The position numbers were made by a program, and so were the translations under genes. The notes below the pieces were generated by a model. That model did not search any database and was not told where the DNA came from. It was given only the letters and a program-made list of their open reading frames with translations. A DNA stretch of 64,000 nt from Paracamarosporium sp. OC-R06-R3 (Eukaryota; Ascomycota; Dothideomycetes; Pleosporales; Didymosphaeriaceae). Location of the stretch: the NCBI GenBank assembly GCA_019828545.1, contig JACVRA010000091.1:1-64000 (forward strand), given 5' to 3'. Shown in pieces: positions 9,931 through 22,138 of this stretch. The stretch's first letter is position 1. Each line of letters starts with the position of its first letter.

Positions 9931-12900
9931 TTATGTCTGGAGAAGTCCATTTGCCGTGCTCCATACAGCTTCCAGTGTCGCCTCCTCCACGGTGCCCTCC
10001 AACCACTCCCTTGCCTTCTCTACGACCAGTTCCCACGTTTCTTCTTCATTTGCCAGCCTTTTCTCTAGATAAAGGATGACAATAGCCGTACACAACACAG
10101 TTTTGGCCTTTGAACGATCAAGCGTCTGTGTCGATGCGACAAGACTATCGATGGCCTTTCGTGCATCTTCCCATTTTACGTCCATTTTCTCCCGCATCGG
10201 ATTACTTATGATACTCCAAGAACCCTCGAAGGATTGATGAGCGATGATGCTGTCGAGCAAGGTGCCCTCGTTGGTAGCTTGTTCTTCGTCGTCTTCGTCA
10301 TCATCATCGATTTCGGCTTGTAAGTGTAAGAACCGCGCCGCGCCCGGACTGCCGCCTCGTCTACTACCGGAAGTGGAAGCTTCACTACTAGATCCACTGC
10401 CTTTCAAAAACCGTGGGGCTGCTCCTGAAACATTCTTGTCGTCTCCCTCCTCTTCCTCGTTCTCAGAATAGTCAATGATACTATCACCATCAAACAGACC
10501 AAAGCCCATATCCTCATCGGACGCTTCCGCTTCTTCTTCATGGCATATCTCACCCACTTGCCCTAAAACAACGTTAGACTTTTTGCTTTTCTTTTTCTTT
10601 CTCGACGACGCTGGCACATCGACCGCACGATGCTCAGAGGGCGATTTGAGACCAGTAGCGCCGAGGGAACCTGCACCATTGTACGACCACCCAGCAAACT
10701 GCTGCTTCATCATCTGGGAAAACCGTGGTCCATCCGCAGGAGCATCAAGAACTCCCCTAACGAAATTATTATCGAAGTTGGACGTGTGCTTCGTACCATG
10801 TGCTGTAGGTTTGCGAGCTGCTTCGAAACGCTGCGCAGAACTCACTCCTGCAGGAAGAGTTCGTGCGGTAGAAAATGCGCCCATTGCACCATCCACGCCG
10901 GTATATTGCATGCTGGGTAGCATGGCTCCAAAAACACCCCGTGCATTCTGGTTCGTACGGCGCCTCCTATCTTTTCTAAAAGAAAGTTTCATACCTGATA
11001 CTGACTGGAAATAAGCAGATCCTGCTATCTTCTCCCAGCTGCGTTCTGCTGGACCTAATGGAACTTGTTAACTATGTTTCAAAGCTGGCGAACCTTCCTA
11101 GGCGCACTCTTGGTTGCACTACCAATCTAGGAATTGAATCAATCACGTACCGGTTCGTTCTGACTCTCCCTTATCAAAAGCATCTGGCACTTCATCAATA
11201 GCTTCCCACTCACTGATGCCTTCGCTAGAGGCTTTCTTGATGGAGGCATTGATAGTTTGTCGACGCGCCCTCGCAATCTCAACCTCGTTGGCTTCCACCG
11301 CCACAAAAGAGCAATATTTACCGCCGACTTGGAACTCGACACCCAAACGGACAGCTTCGCGTTGCTGTAGTAAGGCAGTCTTTGCAGGATATCTTTTGCC
11401 AACTGGAAGAATCTCGCCAGGATTCTCCCCGTCTGTGGTGGCTTTCATGATCCAGCCCCGACCCTCTTCAAGTTCCTGAGATGCCTTACGCGCAGCCAAC
11501 TGATGTATCATCTGATCAGGAACTGTGCGAACCTCCACAGGAATTTCCAGTTCCAGAGGGCCTTGTCGCGACGTGCCCCTCAAAACAACACTCTTCGGCT
11601 TCAAAGCGGCTGCCGCGGGTGAGAGGAGAAGATAGACACAGGTACGGTTGAATGGAAAGAGTGGGGGAACTTTGTGGGGCGCTTGAAGTATTTTGGGTCG
11701 ATCGAGCTTTGGGAGCTCGGCAAAGATGTCCTTTGGCTCGTTGGACTTTGGATGCTCATCTTCAATGTCGGGATCATATAGCGAGATAGGCTTCGCGTCC
11801 GCTTTGGCGTCTTCATTACTGCTCCGTTCATCAAGCTGGAGGTGTATTTGGAGACTCTCTGCAATTGTATCAACACTGTTGTCTTCGTACTTTACCTCCA
11901 TGTAGTAGTTGTTGACGTGGGGTGTAAGTGCACCCTTGAGCTGCAGTCATGATCAGCATTTTCGTCATACGTTCTTGCAATACCCAAGATGCCCATCGAC
12001 GCATCTGGATGGTGGTGCTTACCATCCGGACAATTTTGCCATCAAGCTTCTCATTGTTTGCTACCATTTGAGCGAATCCGTTTCCGGCCCGGGCGATACC
12101 CTCAATAAGGGCGCTGGAGACGCCTCCACCGATGCCAATTGTAAACACGCGGACATCGCCACTTTGAGTTTCTTCGTTTACGTAGTTAAACATCTCCCCC
12201 TGAGACCAAATATCTCCATCAGTAAGCAGCATCAGCTCGGTTGGCATTTCTTTCAGACGAGCTTCGAAGCAGGCCTTTACGGCTTTTAGTGTCTCTGTTC
12301 CGCCAAAATCGGCATGAAAACCGCTGACGTGTCTACATATAAATTAGCATGCGTATATCTGCGATGCATGGTCTGGCTCGTACTCGATTGCTTCTGCTAG
12401 CGTATCCTGACTGTATAATTGACTTCTTGGCCAGAGGAATGAATGACTGCTACCAAAGGAGCAGATGTTGAACATGCACCCGATAGGAATCGACTTCAAG
12501 AAGACTTTGAGTGCGGACACCAAAGTCGGTATATTATATTGCATGCTTCCTGAGCGATCAACAATGAAGATGATCTCCGGCTTTTCTGGTTTTAGATTGA
12601 ACTTCGGAACCTATTGCACTTTAGATTGACGGCGTAAATTGTGACTGAATAACTTACAAGCGTCGTCATCAAAGCTCGCTGGTTAGGGAGTGTTGGGTGT
12701 GTTTCCAAGATTGCCTGGGGAATGCCGACATCCTTTGCCACAACCTGAAGCACGAAATCTTTTTCCAGTTGTGCCGTGCCAAGACTAAGTGTGGCAGAAG
12801 CCTTTGACATGGACGGATCCTCATCGGCTGCACTCGTAGACAAACTGCCAATTGAAACCTCAATCGGGTGTGAAGGTGATAAAACCTTTTTGATGGGAAC

Positions 12901-13590
12901 TCCCTCAGCCATGCTTACATCGATGGTAAGCGATATATCACCTGTATCATCGATGGCTGACTGGTCCATGAGCTTTCCTGGGTATGAGCCATAGCGGGGA
13001 GAGATAGAGGTTGGTATAGTCAAACGAACGCCGTCAACCTCTGCGTCATGTTTCAGTTCCTGGATGTAAGTAATGGTGATCTCGACACTGGAACTCTTTG
13101 GGATGTTGCTGACAGAGGTCGTGAAGACATCTGCAGCATTAGGAAGTCGCTCTAGAAGCGCAGCTTTCTCGCCGCGCTCTTTGGCTTCTTCATACGTCCT
13201 TTTCGCCTCAGACTTCTCCTTGACTAGGCCGTAGATTGTGCGGTCTCCAACTTTACAAATGAAATCCACTACAGCGACTCCGTCGAACAGTGGAAATGCA
13301 TATCTGAATACGATTGATTAGCATTGAAATGTTATTAAAATACTCAGGCATGCAACTTCAGGGGCATGCGATGGAATATGACAATACAAAGACAGAAACG
13401 TTTTCCCAGGCTTTCATGCTTACCTGATTTCCTCAAGCTCCTCCTTGGACGTGTTGATGAACTTCTGCTTCAGTACAGTTCTAGAAGCGGTTGACAAGAT
13501 AGTGGTGTGAGCGTCGAGTTTCACTTGCGGCAAGTACTCTCGCTGCTGATTCGTCGATCGGAAGTAATAGCAGCCACAAATGTTAGGCAT
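9931..13590 (-). CDS. VIT plus von Willebrand factor A domain protein
   Basis: Six exons: 13590-13424, 13303-12658, 12610-12384, 12332-12023, 11940-11151, 11054-9931; all phases close, 1087 aa. The N-terminal third is a VIT domain (LKQKFINTSKEELEEIRYAF, then YGLVKEKSEAKRTYEEA). The vWA domain follows with the MIDAS motif D289-R-S-G-S-M and later TDG (LLTDGDIW) and IGIGGGVSS. The C-terminal half is poorly conserved-looking, with Ser/Gly- and acidic-rich stretches and a basic patch (FRKDRRRR). VIT-vWA proteins (inter-alpha-trypsin-inhibitor heavy-chain/PARP4-like) are metal-dependent protein-binding modules; the fungal members have no settled role. No signal peptide, so likely intracellular. 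The exon 3 donor (GTACGA) is weak, so that junction is the least certain. Confidence 0.88.
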
Positions 13591-13924
13591 GACGCCGGTA
13601 AACCCTTTGTTGATATGAGCAATTTATGAGTGAAAATGATGTGTTTGAGGAGTCCCAAGCAAGAAAAGTCCCAATGATACAAAATGTTGAACAAGTGATA
13701 TTTATAAATTACGGAGGGTGGTTGCCTGATTTTGTCGAGTGCGGCGTTCCTGCTGCCAAGGCCAACTACGATCGCAACTGCGCAATTACACCCAAAAAGG
13801 CGATCTAAGGAATCTGTGAGTCACAACACAACGTGCGTAAATCATTGACTTGAAGCTGTCACTGGATATGTTCAAGAAGTCCTTTTGCCCAAGATGACAT
13901 ATACACTACACTTTTTTGACCCTG
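13591..13924. other. Short intergenic, promoter of vWA gene
   Basis: About 330 bp between two minus-strand genes. No distinct element seen. Confidence 0.5.
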
Positions 13925-15187
13925 CTAGGTACTTAGATAATCCCATACAGCCAGTGTATGGGTCTTAACGACCGCTATGAACTCGTCGATAAACACAGCT
14001 TCCTGACTGCCGCCCATCCCCTTTGGAGAGGGGCCGTAAACATAGGTTGGAACACCTCGGTAGCGGTAAAACTTGCAGTCAGTCCCACCAAGCCCAGCGA
14101 GCATGACTGGCTTGATGTTCGTTACCTCTTCGGCACACTCAACAATTGCCTTTGCAAACGGATGATCCGCTGTACAAAAGTTTGCTGGGTTACTTGCCGC
14201 TGCTTGCACTTCGTACGAGGCTTGCGGGAAATCCTCCAGATACTGGTCAATGTAGCCAAGGATCGTTTTGGCATCCAATCCGATAGGCAAGCGAATATCG
14301 GCCTCGAATACACATCGCTCCGGGATCGTATTGACTTTAACGCCTCCACGAATGGTTCCGATATTGACTGTTGGCTTCAGAAGCACCTTCGAGGCACCGT
14401 CGCCCATGATGTCATCCGCAATCTGACGAGCTCGAGAATCAAAGTGCTTTTGAAGTTCTTTAGGAAGATCGGGCTCAATGTGCTCCAATTCTAGGAGCTT
14501 GTTGATAAGTCTGGAAGCAACTATGTTCGCTCCTCGACTCAGAAACGTGTATGCACCGTTCAAACCTTGACTTTCGATCGTGAATGTGATTCGTAGCGTG
14601 CCCTTTTCACCAAATCGAATAGACTGAAGACCACCAGGCTCGCCGTTCAAAACCACGTCGCCAATCCAACGTGATGGAGTGCCGCAGTTTTCGAGGAGGT
14701 ATCGTGTACCCCACTTTCCTCCAGTCTCTTCATCTGACACAGCCATGATCCCCACACTGCCTTTCAGATCCTTGGCTCTTTTTCGCAAGATAGTGTACGC
14801 GATGATGGATGCCGCAGTTCCAGCTTTCATGTCCACACCGCCTCGACCATGGATCATGATCCCGTCATTGTAGCCTGAATATGGACCCTTCTCCCATGCA
14901 TCAGGATTCTCTACCGGATAAGTATCGATGTGTCCATTGAGTATCACACGTTGCCCGGCTCCTTTGCTGCCTTGGAAGTCAGCAACGACATTCGGAGCAT
15001 GTGATAAAGGCGCGACAAGTTCTGGTTCGGCTCCATGCTCTAAAAGATATTCCTTGACGACTCTTGCGGCTTCAGTGGTGTCACCTGGTGGGTTGGGGGA
15101 CGGCGCACGAATCAGCTGCTGAAGGAAGACGACGTAGCTTTCTCGATTCGCCTCGATTTCTGAAATAATCTCCTGACGAAGAGTCAT
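13925..15187 (-). CDS. M20 family metallopeptidase (ArgE/DapE-like)
   Basis: Intronless, 420 aa from ATG 15187; the upstream part of the open frame begins at a GTG and is not used. M20 signatures are GHIDTYP (metal ligand H86), GGVDMKAG (bridging D119), SDEETGG (E153/E154) and NGEPG (E183). The C-terminal region GLGGTDCKFYR and YGPSP is typical, but the usual late metal-ligand His appears as Gly/Ser in GMGGSQE. The lid-domain His of bacterial DapE is replaced by Asn in GLNGAYTF. Family members hydrolyse N-acyl amino acids or small peptides in the cytosol. The ligand changes make the exact chemistry uncertain and may be normal for this fungal branch. Confidence 0.88.
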   Translation of the reverse strand: MTLRQEIISEIEANRESYVVFLQQLIRAPSPNPPGDTTEAARVVKEYLLEHGAEPELVAPLSHAPNVVADFQGSKGAGQRVILNGHIDTYPVENPDAWEKGPYSGYNDGIMIHGRGGVDMKAGTAASIIAYTILRKRAKDLKGSVGIMAVSDEETGGKWGTRYLLENCGTPSRWIGDVVLNGEPGGLQSIRFGEKGTLRITFTIESQGLNGAYTFLSRGANIVASRLINKLLELEHIEPDLPKELQKHFDSRARQIADDIMGDGASKVLLKPTVNIGTIRGGVKVNTIPERCVFEADIRLPIGLDAKTILGYIDQYLEDFPQASYEVQAAASNPANFCTADHPFAKAIVECAEEVTNIKPVMLAGLGGTDCKFYRYRGVPTYVYGPSPKGMGGSQEAVFIDEFIAVVKTHTLAVWDYLST

Positions 15188-16158
15188 GTCGAATAGAATA
15201 TGCAAGTTGGGCTCATACAGCCTTTGGGAGCAACGACCCTGTTCGTATGAGTAAGTATGACGAAGTTGAGTCACAGCTGTGACTCAATATTGAATGGGAG
15301 ATGAATTGACCGGAGAGCTGAAGTAGAGTGTACCACACAACGAGACATGTTTGTGGCTTATATATACTTGATGTTCAATTGTTTCGCAATAAGAACGATG
15401 AATACAAGTCGTTCGGAATGGCAACTACAGTCGTTGCTGTCCGAATTGGAACTCCGAGGTCCGTGCAGGCCACCAGGCTAACCGTTTTTAGCGACGCGTC
15501 AAACGTGCCTGCCACTTTCTGTAGCAACACCAGCATTGTTCAAACATTTCTCAAGGCGCAGTCCTCATTTGATCCTCATATGTCGTGCTGTTGTTCGCTT
15601 CCGAGATACTCTCTCCGATGAACTCCGTCCCAAAGCGCGGAATGCTCGATTTGATATTCCGTCTAAAACCTTTCGTCGTCAAAGCTATTCAAGCTGCTGT
15701 TATTGTTGGCGTAATAGATCAAATCTACATCAAGTGGGCCAGAATTCAAAAGCTTGCCATGGCGCTCACGGTTTCACAGCTGCACTAGTTTATGCATATA
15801 TAGTAGTGCACCAGCGTGAACCATGGTTTAACATTGCGAGTTAGTTCGACTTTTTGGTCTTAATTCTTGAATCTGTAGATAATCGCAGCGTCGAAGAACT
15901 AATGCTTAGGCCGCGGCTTGGTGTTCTTGCTCATACCCTGAGTTGATGTCAAAGCAAAGGAAAAGAACCTCATCAATTCACTATCATGAGGCAACATTGC
16001 CCAATCACGTGTTTGACAAAGTGCAGGTGCCGTGTTGACTCGGTTACCAAGTGAGGGTACTTTGCTTCTGGAAAGAGCGTTCACGACGCGTCTCTCACTC
16101 GCACGCTCCAACAAGCAACCAACATTTGGTTGAGGCAACTTCAACAACATCTTCAACC
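15188..16158. other. Divergent intergenic region
   Basis: About 1 kb between divergently transcribed genes (M20 peptidase, minus; hypothetical, plus). It contains a short open frame (about 15618-15788, 56 codons, hydrophobic-basic) that I cannot support as a gene. Confidence 0.5.
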
Positions 16159-17322
16159 ATGGCGCGTTGTCGCGGCTCTTCTCGAAGAGTGCCATCTTCA
16201 CAATCGACTAAGAAGCGAGCCATGCATCCTTTGAACGATGTTGGTAGTCACTACAAAATCGGCATGTATGAGATACCTCGCAAGAGGCGCTTCGACGAAG
16301 GCATTGAGCCTGAATGGCATCACGATAAGAGAACCAATCTCACCGCGGCCTCACCAAAGCATGATACAACCGCGTACAAAGAGCCAAGTGAGATCAAAGC
16401 CGCAAGCGATAACGATAAGGATGTCGAAGTCGCAGAGAGAGTCCAGAAAGACATCCGGACCACAGAGAACCGCAAGCTGACGGCCGAGCTCATAGTCAAC
16501 CCAAACAACCTCGCAAACGCACCTGAGTTCCTTGCAGGTACAGGCTCCTCGATCGCAAGGCTTGAGCAATCCATGAAGAATATCCAAATCCAACACCCAG
16601 GTCACGGCGTCACCCCTTCGGCCCATATCAATACCGACCATAATAAAGATCAATATTTAATAGGCGAGCAATCATGGAAAGACCTCCCTCCAGCGAGATT
16701 CGAAGCGAACGAGATACGCCGTGCAGAGAAATACAAGAAAGAAACGTGGATGACGGATGAGGTGCATGACCGTGTACTAGCTCATCCTACTTCTCAAAAG
16801 AAAAAGCTGACGAAGCGTTGGGAGGACTCAAAGCTGGTATCTGCCCCTGCACAGAAGAGCGATTCATATATCACACCTGAGTCATCACAGAAAGGAGCGA
16901 GCGCAAAGAAAATGAAAAACCAGCTACCTCTTAAGGGAGCAGGGAGGGAATTATCACTGTCGCCTGTATTTCCTATCGCACCCCCAAATCCGATCTATGA
17001 CGATGAAATGGATCTTGATGGAAGCGGATTTTGGCCTATCGGTATGCCGTTCAATAATTATAATGATCAACTGCTGATACAAAGTTTAGACTTTCCAGAA
17101 CCTCGTCTAGGTATCCCTCCTATTTCTCATGTTCCCTTTCCACCACTTGCCAACAATCCGCAGATTGATAAATATTTCACGACGCGCTATCTCGAGGACA
17201 AGACGCCCATGACACTCTGTCAGTGTCATCTAACACTCTCTGCGCATGCTAGAGATGAGAAGGAGGAAAGAATGTCTCAGGAAGAGATGGCGGCCTATGT
17301 GGACTTTGATGCGGAGCTCTAG
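16159..17322 (+). CDS. Hypothetical basic protein, probably nuclear
   Basis: Intronless, 387 aa from ATG 16159 (context ACC-ATG-G). The frame is open upstream, but only from a GTG. The N-terminus is Arg/Lys/Ser-rich (SSRRVPSSQSTKKRA, PRKRRFDE), suggesting nuclear localisation. The middle is charged and helical (VAERVQKDIRTTENRKL; EIRRAEKYKKETW). The C-terminal part is Pro-rich, then ends in a Cys/His pair (CQCHLTLSAH) and an acidic tail. No recognisable catalytic motif or family. Coding quality is good: long, stop-free and with protein-like composition. Confidence 0.7.
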   Translation: MARCRGSSRRVPSSQSTKKRAMHPLNDVGSHYKIGMYEIPRKRRFDEGIEPEWHHDKRTNLTAASPKHDTTAYKEPSEIKAASDNDKDVEVAERVQKDIRTTENRKLTAELIVNPNNLANAPEFLAGTGSSIARLEQSMKNIQIQHPGHGVTPSAHINTDHNKDQYLIGEQSWKDLPPARFEANEIRRAEKYKKETWMTDEVHDRVLAHPTSQKKKLTKRWEDSKLVSAPAQKSDSYITPESSQKGASAKKMKNQLPLKGAGRELSLSPVFPIAPPNPIYDDEMDLDGSGFWPIGMPFNNYNDQLLIQSLDFPEPRLGIPPISHVPFPPLANNPQIDKYFTTRYLEDKTPMTLCQCHLTLSAHARDEKEERMSQEEMAAYVDFDAEL

Positions 17323-18154
17323 TTGCACGGCCCAAGATTTCCAGAACTTCTATGGCGTTCCAGGTGCAACATTAAAAGCAATTGATGTTTACGCCAACCG
17401 GGCTGTAGGTAGATGACATGTACGACATGTCGACATGCTCGGATTGGATGTGGTAAAAGGATGTAAGACACTGCGAATTCACTTTCATTGGATTGGTTAA
17501 TCTCAATTTGCTATGCATCTTTTGGGGAAGCCTGGCGCAGATCTTAGTGCTTGGTAGCGTCCCATCTTATCTCGCTTGGCTCCTTCCCGTTGCAGGATTA
17601 CTCCGCTTTTCCAGCACTCTCCCAAGACAATCCGGCTGGCAACCAACTGGCGTAAGATGGTAATTTGCCGGGCATGCGGGCTCCTCGAAACGCTCTGTCC
17701 TATCGCGCGCCTCCGTTTCATGCGGACGCCACTGGGCCCTTGTCTCAACTTCATCGCTACGGCTCTTTTTGTAATTCTTGCATAGCCTTCACGTTCCGGG
17801 CACCAACAGTCTGCATGTTGTGTATTACGGGCACACCCTAGACAATAACGTGATGACAGTATTCGTGCCAAGCCCTTGAGCGTCAAATGAAAGACAACTC
17901 AAGTCAGACGACAAGCATTCCCCAAGACTGCCCAGACCTACACCCGAACGTTGCCCACGAGGTACAAGACTCCCAGCTACCTGGTATAGGAAGGTAGGGA
18001 TGTTTTTCGATATCTCGCACAGTCTTCGCTTCCCTGGCGAGCGATGCCTCGGAAGAAGCGGCCAAGGTCATAGCCGACGCGGAGGAAGATATAAGAACGC
18101 GGTGCTGCTTATGGGACAGGACAGGAACGCAGCATCTCTGCATTCTCTGAAAAC
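17323..18154. other. Intergenic, promoter of secreted propeller protein
   Basis: About 830 bp; nothing specific recognised. It holds the 3' flank of the hypothetical and the 5' flank of the next gene. Confidence 0.5.
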
Positions 18155-19700
18155 ATGAGGTTTGCCACTGTCGCGGCAGCACTGCTGCCTCTAGCTCATG
18201 GCTTCACCAAGGATGAGTATGACTCTGGTGCTGTGATGGCCAAAATGATGGCGGCTAAGGAGGTTTGTACTCTGCCAAAGAAGATGTTTGTGAGATTATA
18301 CTAAAGGCGTTTAGTCTGCCTGGGCGAAGCACAAGGCTGCCGGACAATACGACAACAAGAGGTGGAACGGCTTCCACAAGAATCGTGGAAACAAAGATGT
18401 CATCAAGTGCACGAATGGCAAGGCTGTAGCTGTGAAAGGCGACGCAGACCAGACATACAAGTGCAAGGATATCGATATGTATGACTTCAAGACGCATGAA
18501 GAGCTCGGCAGCGTTGATGGTGAGGGATCCGGCTCCTGGGGTTGGAGCTACCGAGGCCGCGAGTTCATTGCCATCGGCCAAACTGATGGAGCTGCCTTTG
18601 CTGAGGTCACCAGCAAAGGAAAGCTCGTCTACCTTGGACGCTTGCCCGCTCAAGCGAGCCCAGTCATTTGGCGCGAGATCAAAGTCAGTGGCGATTACCT
18701 GATAGTCGGCTCCGAGGGCGTCAACCACAACGTCCAGATCTTCGACTTGAAGAAGCTGCTCAAAGTCGACCCCAAGAAGCCCAAGGTCTTCAACACGACA
18801 ACTGATCTCACTGGTCTCTTCTCCGACTACCTCGATGTCGGACGTACGCACAATGTGGTCGTCAACTTCGAGAATGGCAATGCTTTCGCAGTCGGAGCTC
18901 AGCCTCGTAACTCGACTTGCGCTGCAGGGCTGATCTTCATCGACCTGAGCAACCCGGCTAAGCCTACCTCACCTGGATGTGCCTCTTCAGACGGCTATGT
19001 CCACGACGCACAGTGCGTCATCTACCGTGGCCCCCACAAGAAATACTACGGTCGCGAGATCTGCTACGGCTACAACGAGGACACCCTCACCATCTACGAC
19101 GTAACCAACAAGAAGGGCACCAACGCCGGCAAGGTCATCTCACGCACTCCTTACAAAGGTGCTAGTTACACACATCAAGGATGGGTGCTTGACCTATCAT
19201 GGCAGACCCACCTCATCATGGACGACGAGCTCGATGAGGGTCAAATCGACCCTGGGTCCACCCCCTCTGACTCTCCCGCCATCGACGGCTTCCCAGTCAC
19301 CTACATCTGGGACATCAGAAACCTCGAGAAGCCCGTAAACACCGGCTACTACAAGTCCAAGACTCGCTCCACCGACCACAACCAGTTCGTCTACGACGGC
19401 CTCGCGTACCAATCCAACTACCAAGCCGGTCTGCGCGTGCTCGACGTCTCCGGTATCCCACGTGACCCTACAGGCGGCAATGTCAAGGAGATTGCGTACT
19501 TTGATGTGTACCCGGGTGACGATAACCAACCGGGTGGTGGCGACGCGCTGTGGGACTTTGGAACATGGAGCCACTTCACGTTCCCGAGTGGGTGGATTGT
19601 GATCAATACGATTGATCGTGGTGCGTTTGTTGTGAAGCTTAGCAAGTTCAAGGGGCGGGGGCATGGAAAGCGGTGGGTGAAGCCTAGGACGATAAGGTAG
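18155..19700 (+). CDS. Secreted LVIVD-type (choice-of-anchor B-like) beta-propeller protein
   Basis: Two exons (18155-18262 and 18315-19700), 497 aa; a 52-nt intron with GTTTGT donor and TTTAG acceptor restores phase exactly. Signal peptide MRFATVAAALLPLAHG. The body is made of repeated beta-propeller blades with DLSNP/DVTN/DVSG-type turns (LIFIDLSNPAKP, TIYDVTNKKG, LRVLDVSGIP) and HDAQCVIYRG. It resembles fungal proteins annotated as regulatory P domain-containing or choice-of-anchor B proteins. Function unknown; probably extracellular or vacuolar. The C-terminus is basic (KFKGRGHGKRW). Upstream sequence offers no better start. Confidence 0.86.
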
Positions 19701-20320
19701 AGAGTTAGGGAAGAATAAATGACATAGATCTTCCTGATGTCCCTACTTATTTGGTGCTTATTGATGGCCCTGATAACCAGAGTGATGCATCAGCCATCAA
19801 GTTGACCACGACTTGCGAAACATAAGGCCCACTTAGTCCAAGAACTCGTCTTTATGTAAGCTCAACAGGAACAGGCGAGCGAGCGTATTAATCACGCGTC
19901 CCCTTTTAACACCGAAAAGTCTAACCAATGACACTGCAGCGGACCACCTAGCGGCTACCCTACTTATCATGTCAAACTCTCTCTTGGAACGGACCGTCCC
20001 ACCGCGACAAATCCCCTGATTGGCGCTTACCATCGGAACGCGCTCTGGTGGACCCTTATTCCCCGCAAAAAGACGTTTCCCCAATGTTTATGACGCCCGT
20101 CAACATGCGCATTACGAAACATCGTGATCGCCCGTTGCTCCGTTATTCCGGAGACGAAAATATCTCGTCGCGCTTACTCCTTTTCCAATTCAATCCCCTC
20201 CACCAAAACCACATCTTCCAACACAATCTGCGACTGGATAATAATCCATACCCGATTCCACCGCCTACAATACCACGCCCGTCAAACAAGTTAGTCTGCG
20301 CGTAGCCAACAGAACAAAAC
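19701..20320. other. Intergenic, nothing recognised
   Basis: About 620 bp containing the promoter of the GST gene. No supported element. Confidence 0.5.
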
Positions 20321-21117
20321 ATGCCGCCAATCACCCTCTGGTTCCTGCAAGCCTCGCGCTCCATCCGCATCGCCTGGCTTCTCGAGGAGCTAGGCCTGGA
20401 CTACGACATCCGCTTCGCAGACCGCATGTCGAACATGAAAGCGCCCGAGGACTTCAAAGCAAGCAGCGGGAATCCGCTGGGCAAGTTCCCCTCGCTGAAA
20501 GACGGGGACATCACTGTCTACGAAAGCGGAGTGATTACAGAGTACGTTGTGTCTCCCCGCTTCTTCCCACTTGCATATTGTTTGGGATATGGGGCAGGAT
20601 GCTTTGAGCACAGTGGTCAAACAAGTAGAACATAGGAGCTGAGAATCGTAGATACCTCTGCGAAACCTACGACAAGCAGCACAAATTACTCCCAAAAGAT
20701 ACACACAACCGCATAAAAGTGCTCCAATGGCTGCACGCCTCCGAAGCAACCTTCCTCCTGCACGGCCTCGCCATCACCTACGCCCGCTGGAGTATCCCGC
20801 CCTCCGCGCAGGAATCCGGCGTCCTCGCGCAGACAGAGGACGGGCTCTCGGTCAACGTGCAGAAGGACCTCGATTGGCTGGAAACAGAGCTTTCGCTGGC
20901 GCAGGGGAGGTTTCTCTGTGGGGACCAGGTTACGGCTGCGGATACGATGATGGTGTTTAGTGTTGATTTTATTCTGGTGACGGGGTTGGGGACGGCGGGG
21001 AGGGAGTGGCCGAATATTAGGAAGTGGCTTGGGGAGTGTAAGGGGACGGAGTCGTATAGGAGGGCGGTGGAGAAGAGTGGGTATGAATTGAGTGCGAGGC
21101 GGCCGGAGGTGAATTAG
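20321..21117 (+). CDS. Glutathione S-transferase
   Basis: Two exons (20321-20541, 20652-21117), 228 aa, GTACGT donor and CGTAG acceptor. The N-terminal thioredoxin-like domain is clear: LWFLQASRSIRIAWLLEEL, then NPLGKFPSLKDGD and the glutathione-binding ESGVITEYL. The C-terminal all-alpha domain follows (DLDWLETELSLAQGRFLCGD..TAADTMM), with the N-capping motif D at the start of helix 6. Length is standard for cytosolic fungal GSTs, probably the Gtt1/URE2p-like group. Role: conjugation or peroxidase activity in detoxification. It is transcribed convergently with the AA9 gene, whose stop lies about 160 bp away. Confidence 0.93.
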
Positions 21118-21277
21118 GGGTTGATGTGCATGGGGGATGATGTGGGACAAGTTATTGTCTTTGGCTATGATGACATGATCTCTTGTAAAACATGTTTGAC
21201 GATTGAAAGTCTTCATTTGAAAGATAGGTTTGTCTTGCTGTCGAGTTCTGAAGCTGCGGAATATACCAGCATTCCCT

Positions 21278-22138
21278 TCAGCCAGTCCAGACCGCAGGAC
21301 CAGGCGGCGTATAAGAAGTTTGACCCTGCGCACAAATAAGCTTTCTGCATCATTCCCCAGCTCAACCACGAATTCATCACTCACCGAATAAATATTAACC
21401 TTAAGTCCCGGATCCGTATTCTTATACGCACCGGGAAACGCCACCAGCGGACTCGGAGACCCGCTCCCACCACCCGTAACGCTGAGCTGCGCACAAGAAA
21501 TGTACAGCTGCGCTCCATTGGCCGCACTCGCACCGTGCAGCGCAATATGCTCGATTCTCAGCAGGTACTCGCCAGAGGGCACGTTCTTGGGGATCGTCAC
21601 GCTGAAGGAGGCTTGGTTGAGACTGGCCCAGCTCAGTGCACCGTTGCTGACTGTGGCTTTTTCGGCGTAGATCTTGAACCATACGTTGCCTGAGCCGTCC
21701 CAGGTTGCTGCTGTTTGGCCTGAGGGGACCCTTTGAGCAGTCAGTTTGTGCGTACTCATTGATGAGTGAGAGGGAGGGTTACTTCGCCATGTAGAACTGG
21801 ATAGGCCCCTGATGGAAAACCGCCTGGTTGGCCTTGAACGTCACACTGCTACCAGCCGCCACGCTCTGCGTAGACACTCCTTTGTTGTTGGAGGTGTAGC
21901 AGCGGACGAGATTAGATGAGACATCGGTGACGGGGCCATTGGATTGGTAGTTGTCCGTCTGGCGGACGTATTGCCAGGCACTGGAGCTGCCGATGGAGGG
22001 GAACGTGTCTGGATATGCGAGGTCAGAGGGTTACCAACATAGTAGATGGAGGGTAGACTGACAGTGCCTAGGCTGCAGCACTGCTCCGTTCACGGAGCTT
22101 GCAGCGGCCGCAACGCTGAGGGCTGTGGTGAACTTCAT
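21278..22138 (-). CDS. AA9 lytic polysaccharide monooxygenase
   Basis: Four exons on the minus strand: 22138-22063, 22008-21783, 21730-21385, 21325-21278; 231 aa, phases close. The first intron splits the CAC-TAC codons and restores HYTFPSI, the AA9 N-terminal motif. The copper histidine brace would be H25 and H91 (AVFHQG). Q175/Y177 in GAQLY supply the conserved Gln and axial Tyr. The Cys62/Cys180 pair, RIEHIALH and the terminal exon ending SYTPPGPAVWTG are typical of AA9. It would cleave cellulose or related glucans oxidatively outside the cell. Odd point: residues AVLQPR separate the likely signal-peptide cleavage site from H25, so extra processing would be needed to expose the N-terminal His. 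Confidence 0.92.

Noticed and set aside
15618..15788. 56-codon plus-strand frame in the divergent spacer
   Set aside because: Short, hydrophobic-basic, overlaps a likely promoter and has no recognisable features.
20686..21759. Long minus-strand open frame (357 codons) across the AA9 last exons and the GST gene
   Set aside because: It is the unspliced AA9 exon 3 frame continuing by chance through an intron and antisense to the GST gene. The spliced end SYTPPGPAVWTG is clearly correct.
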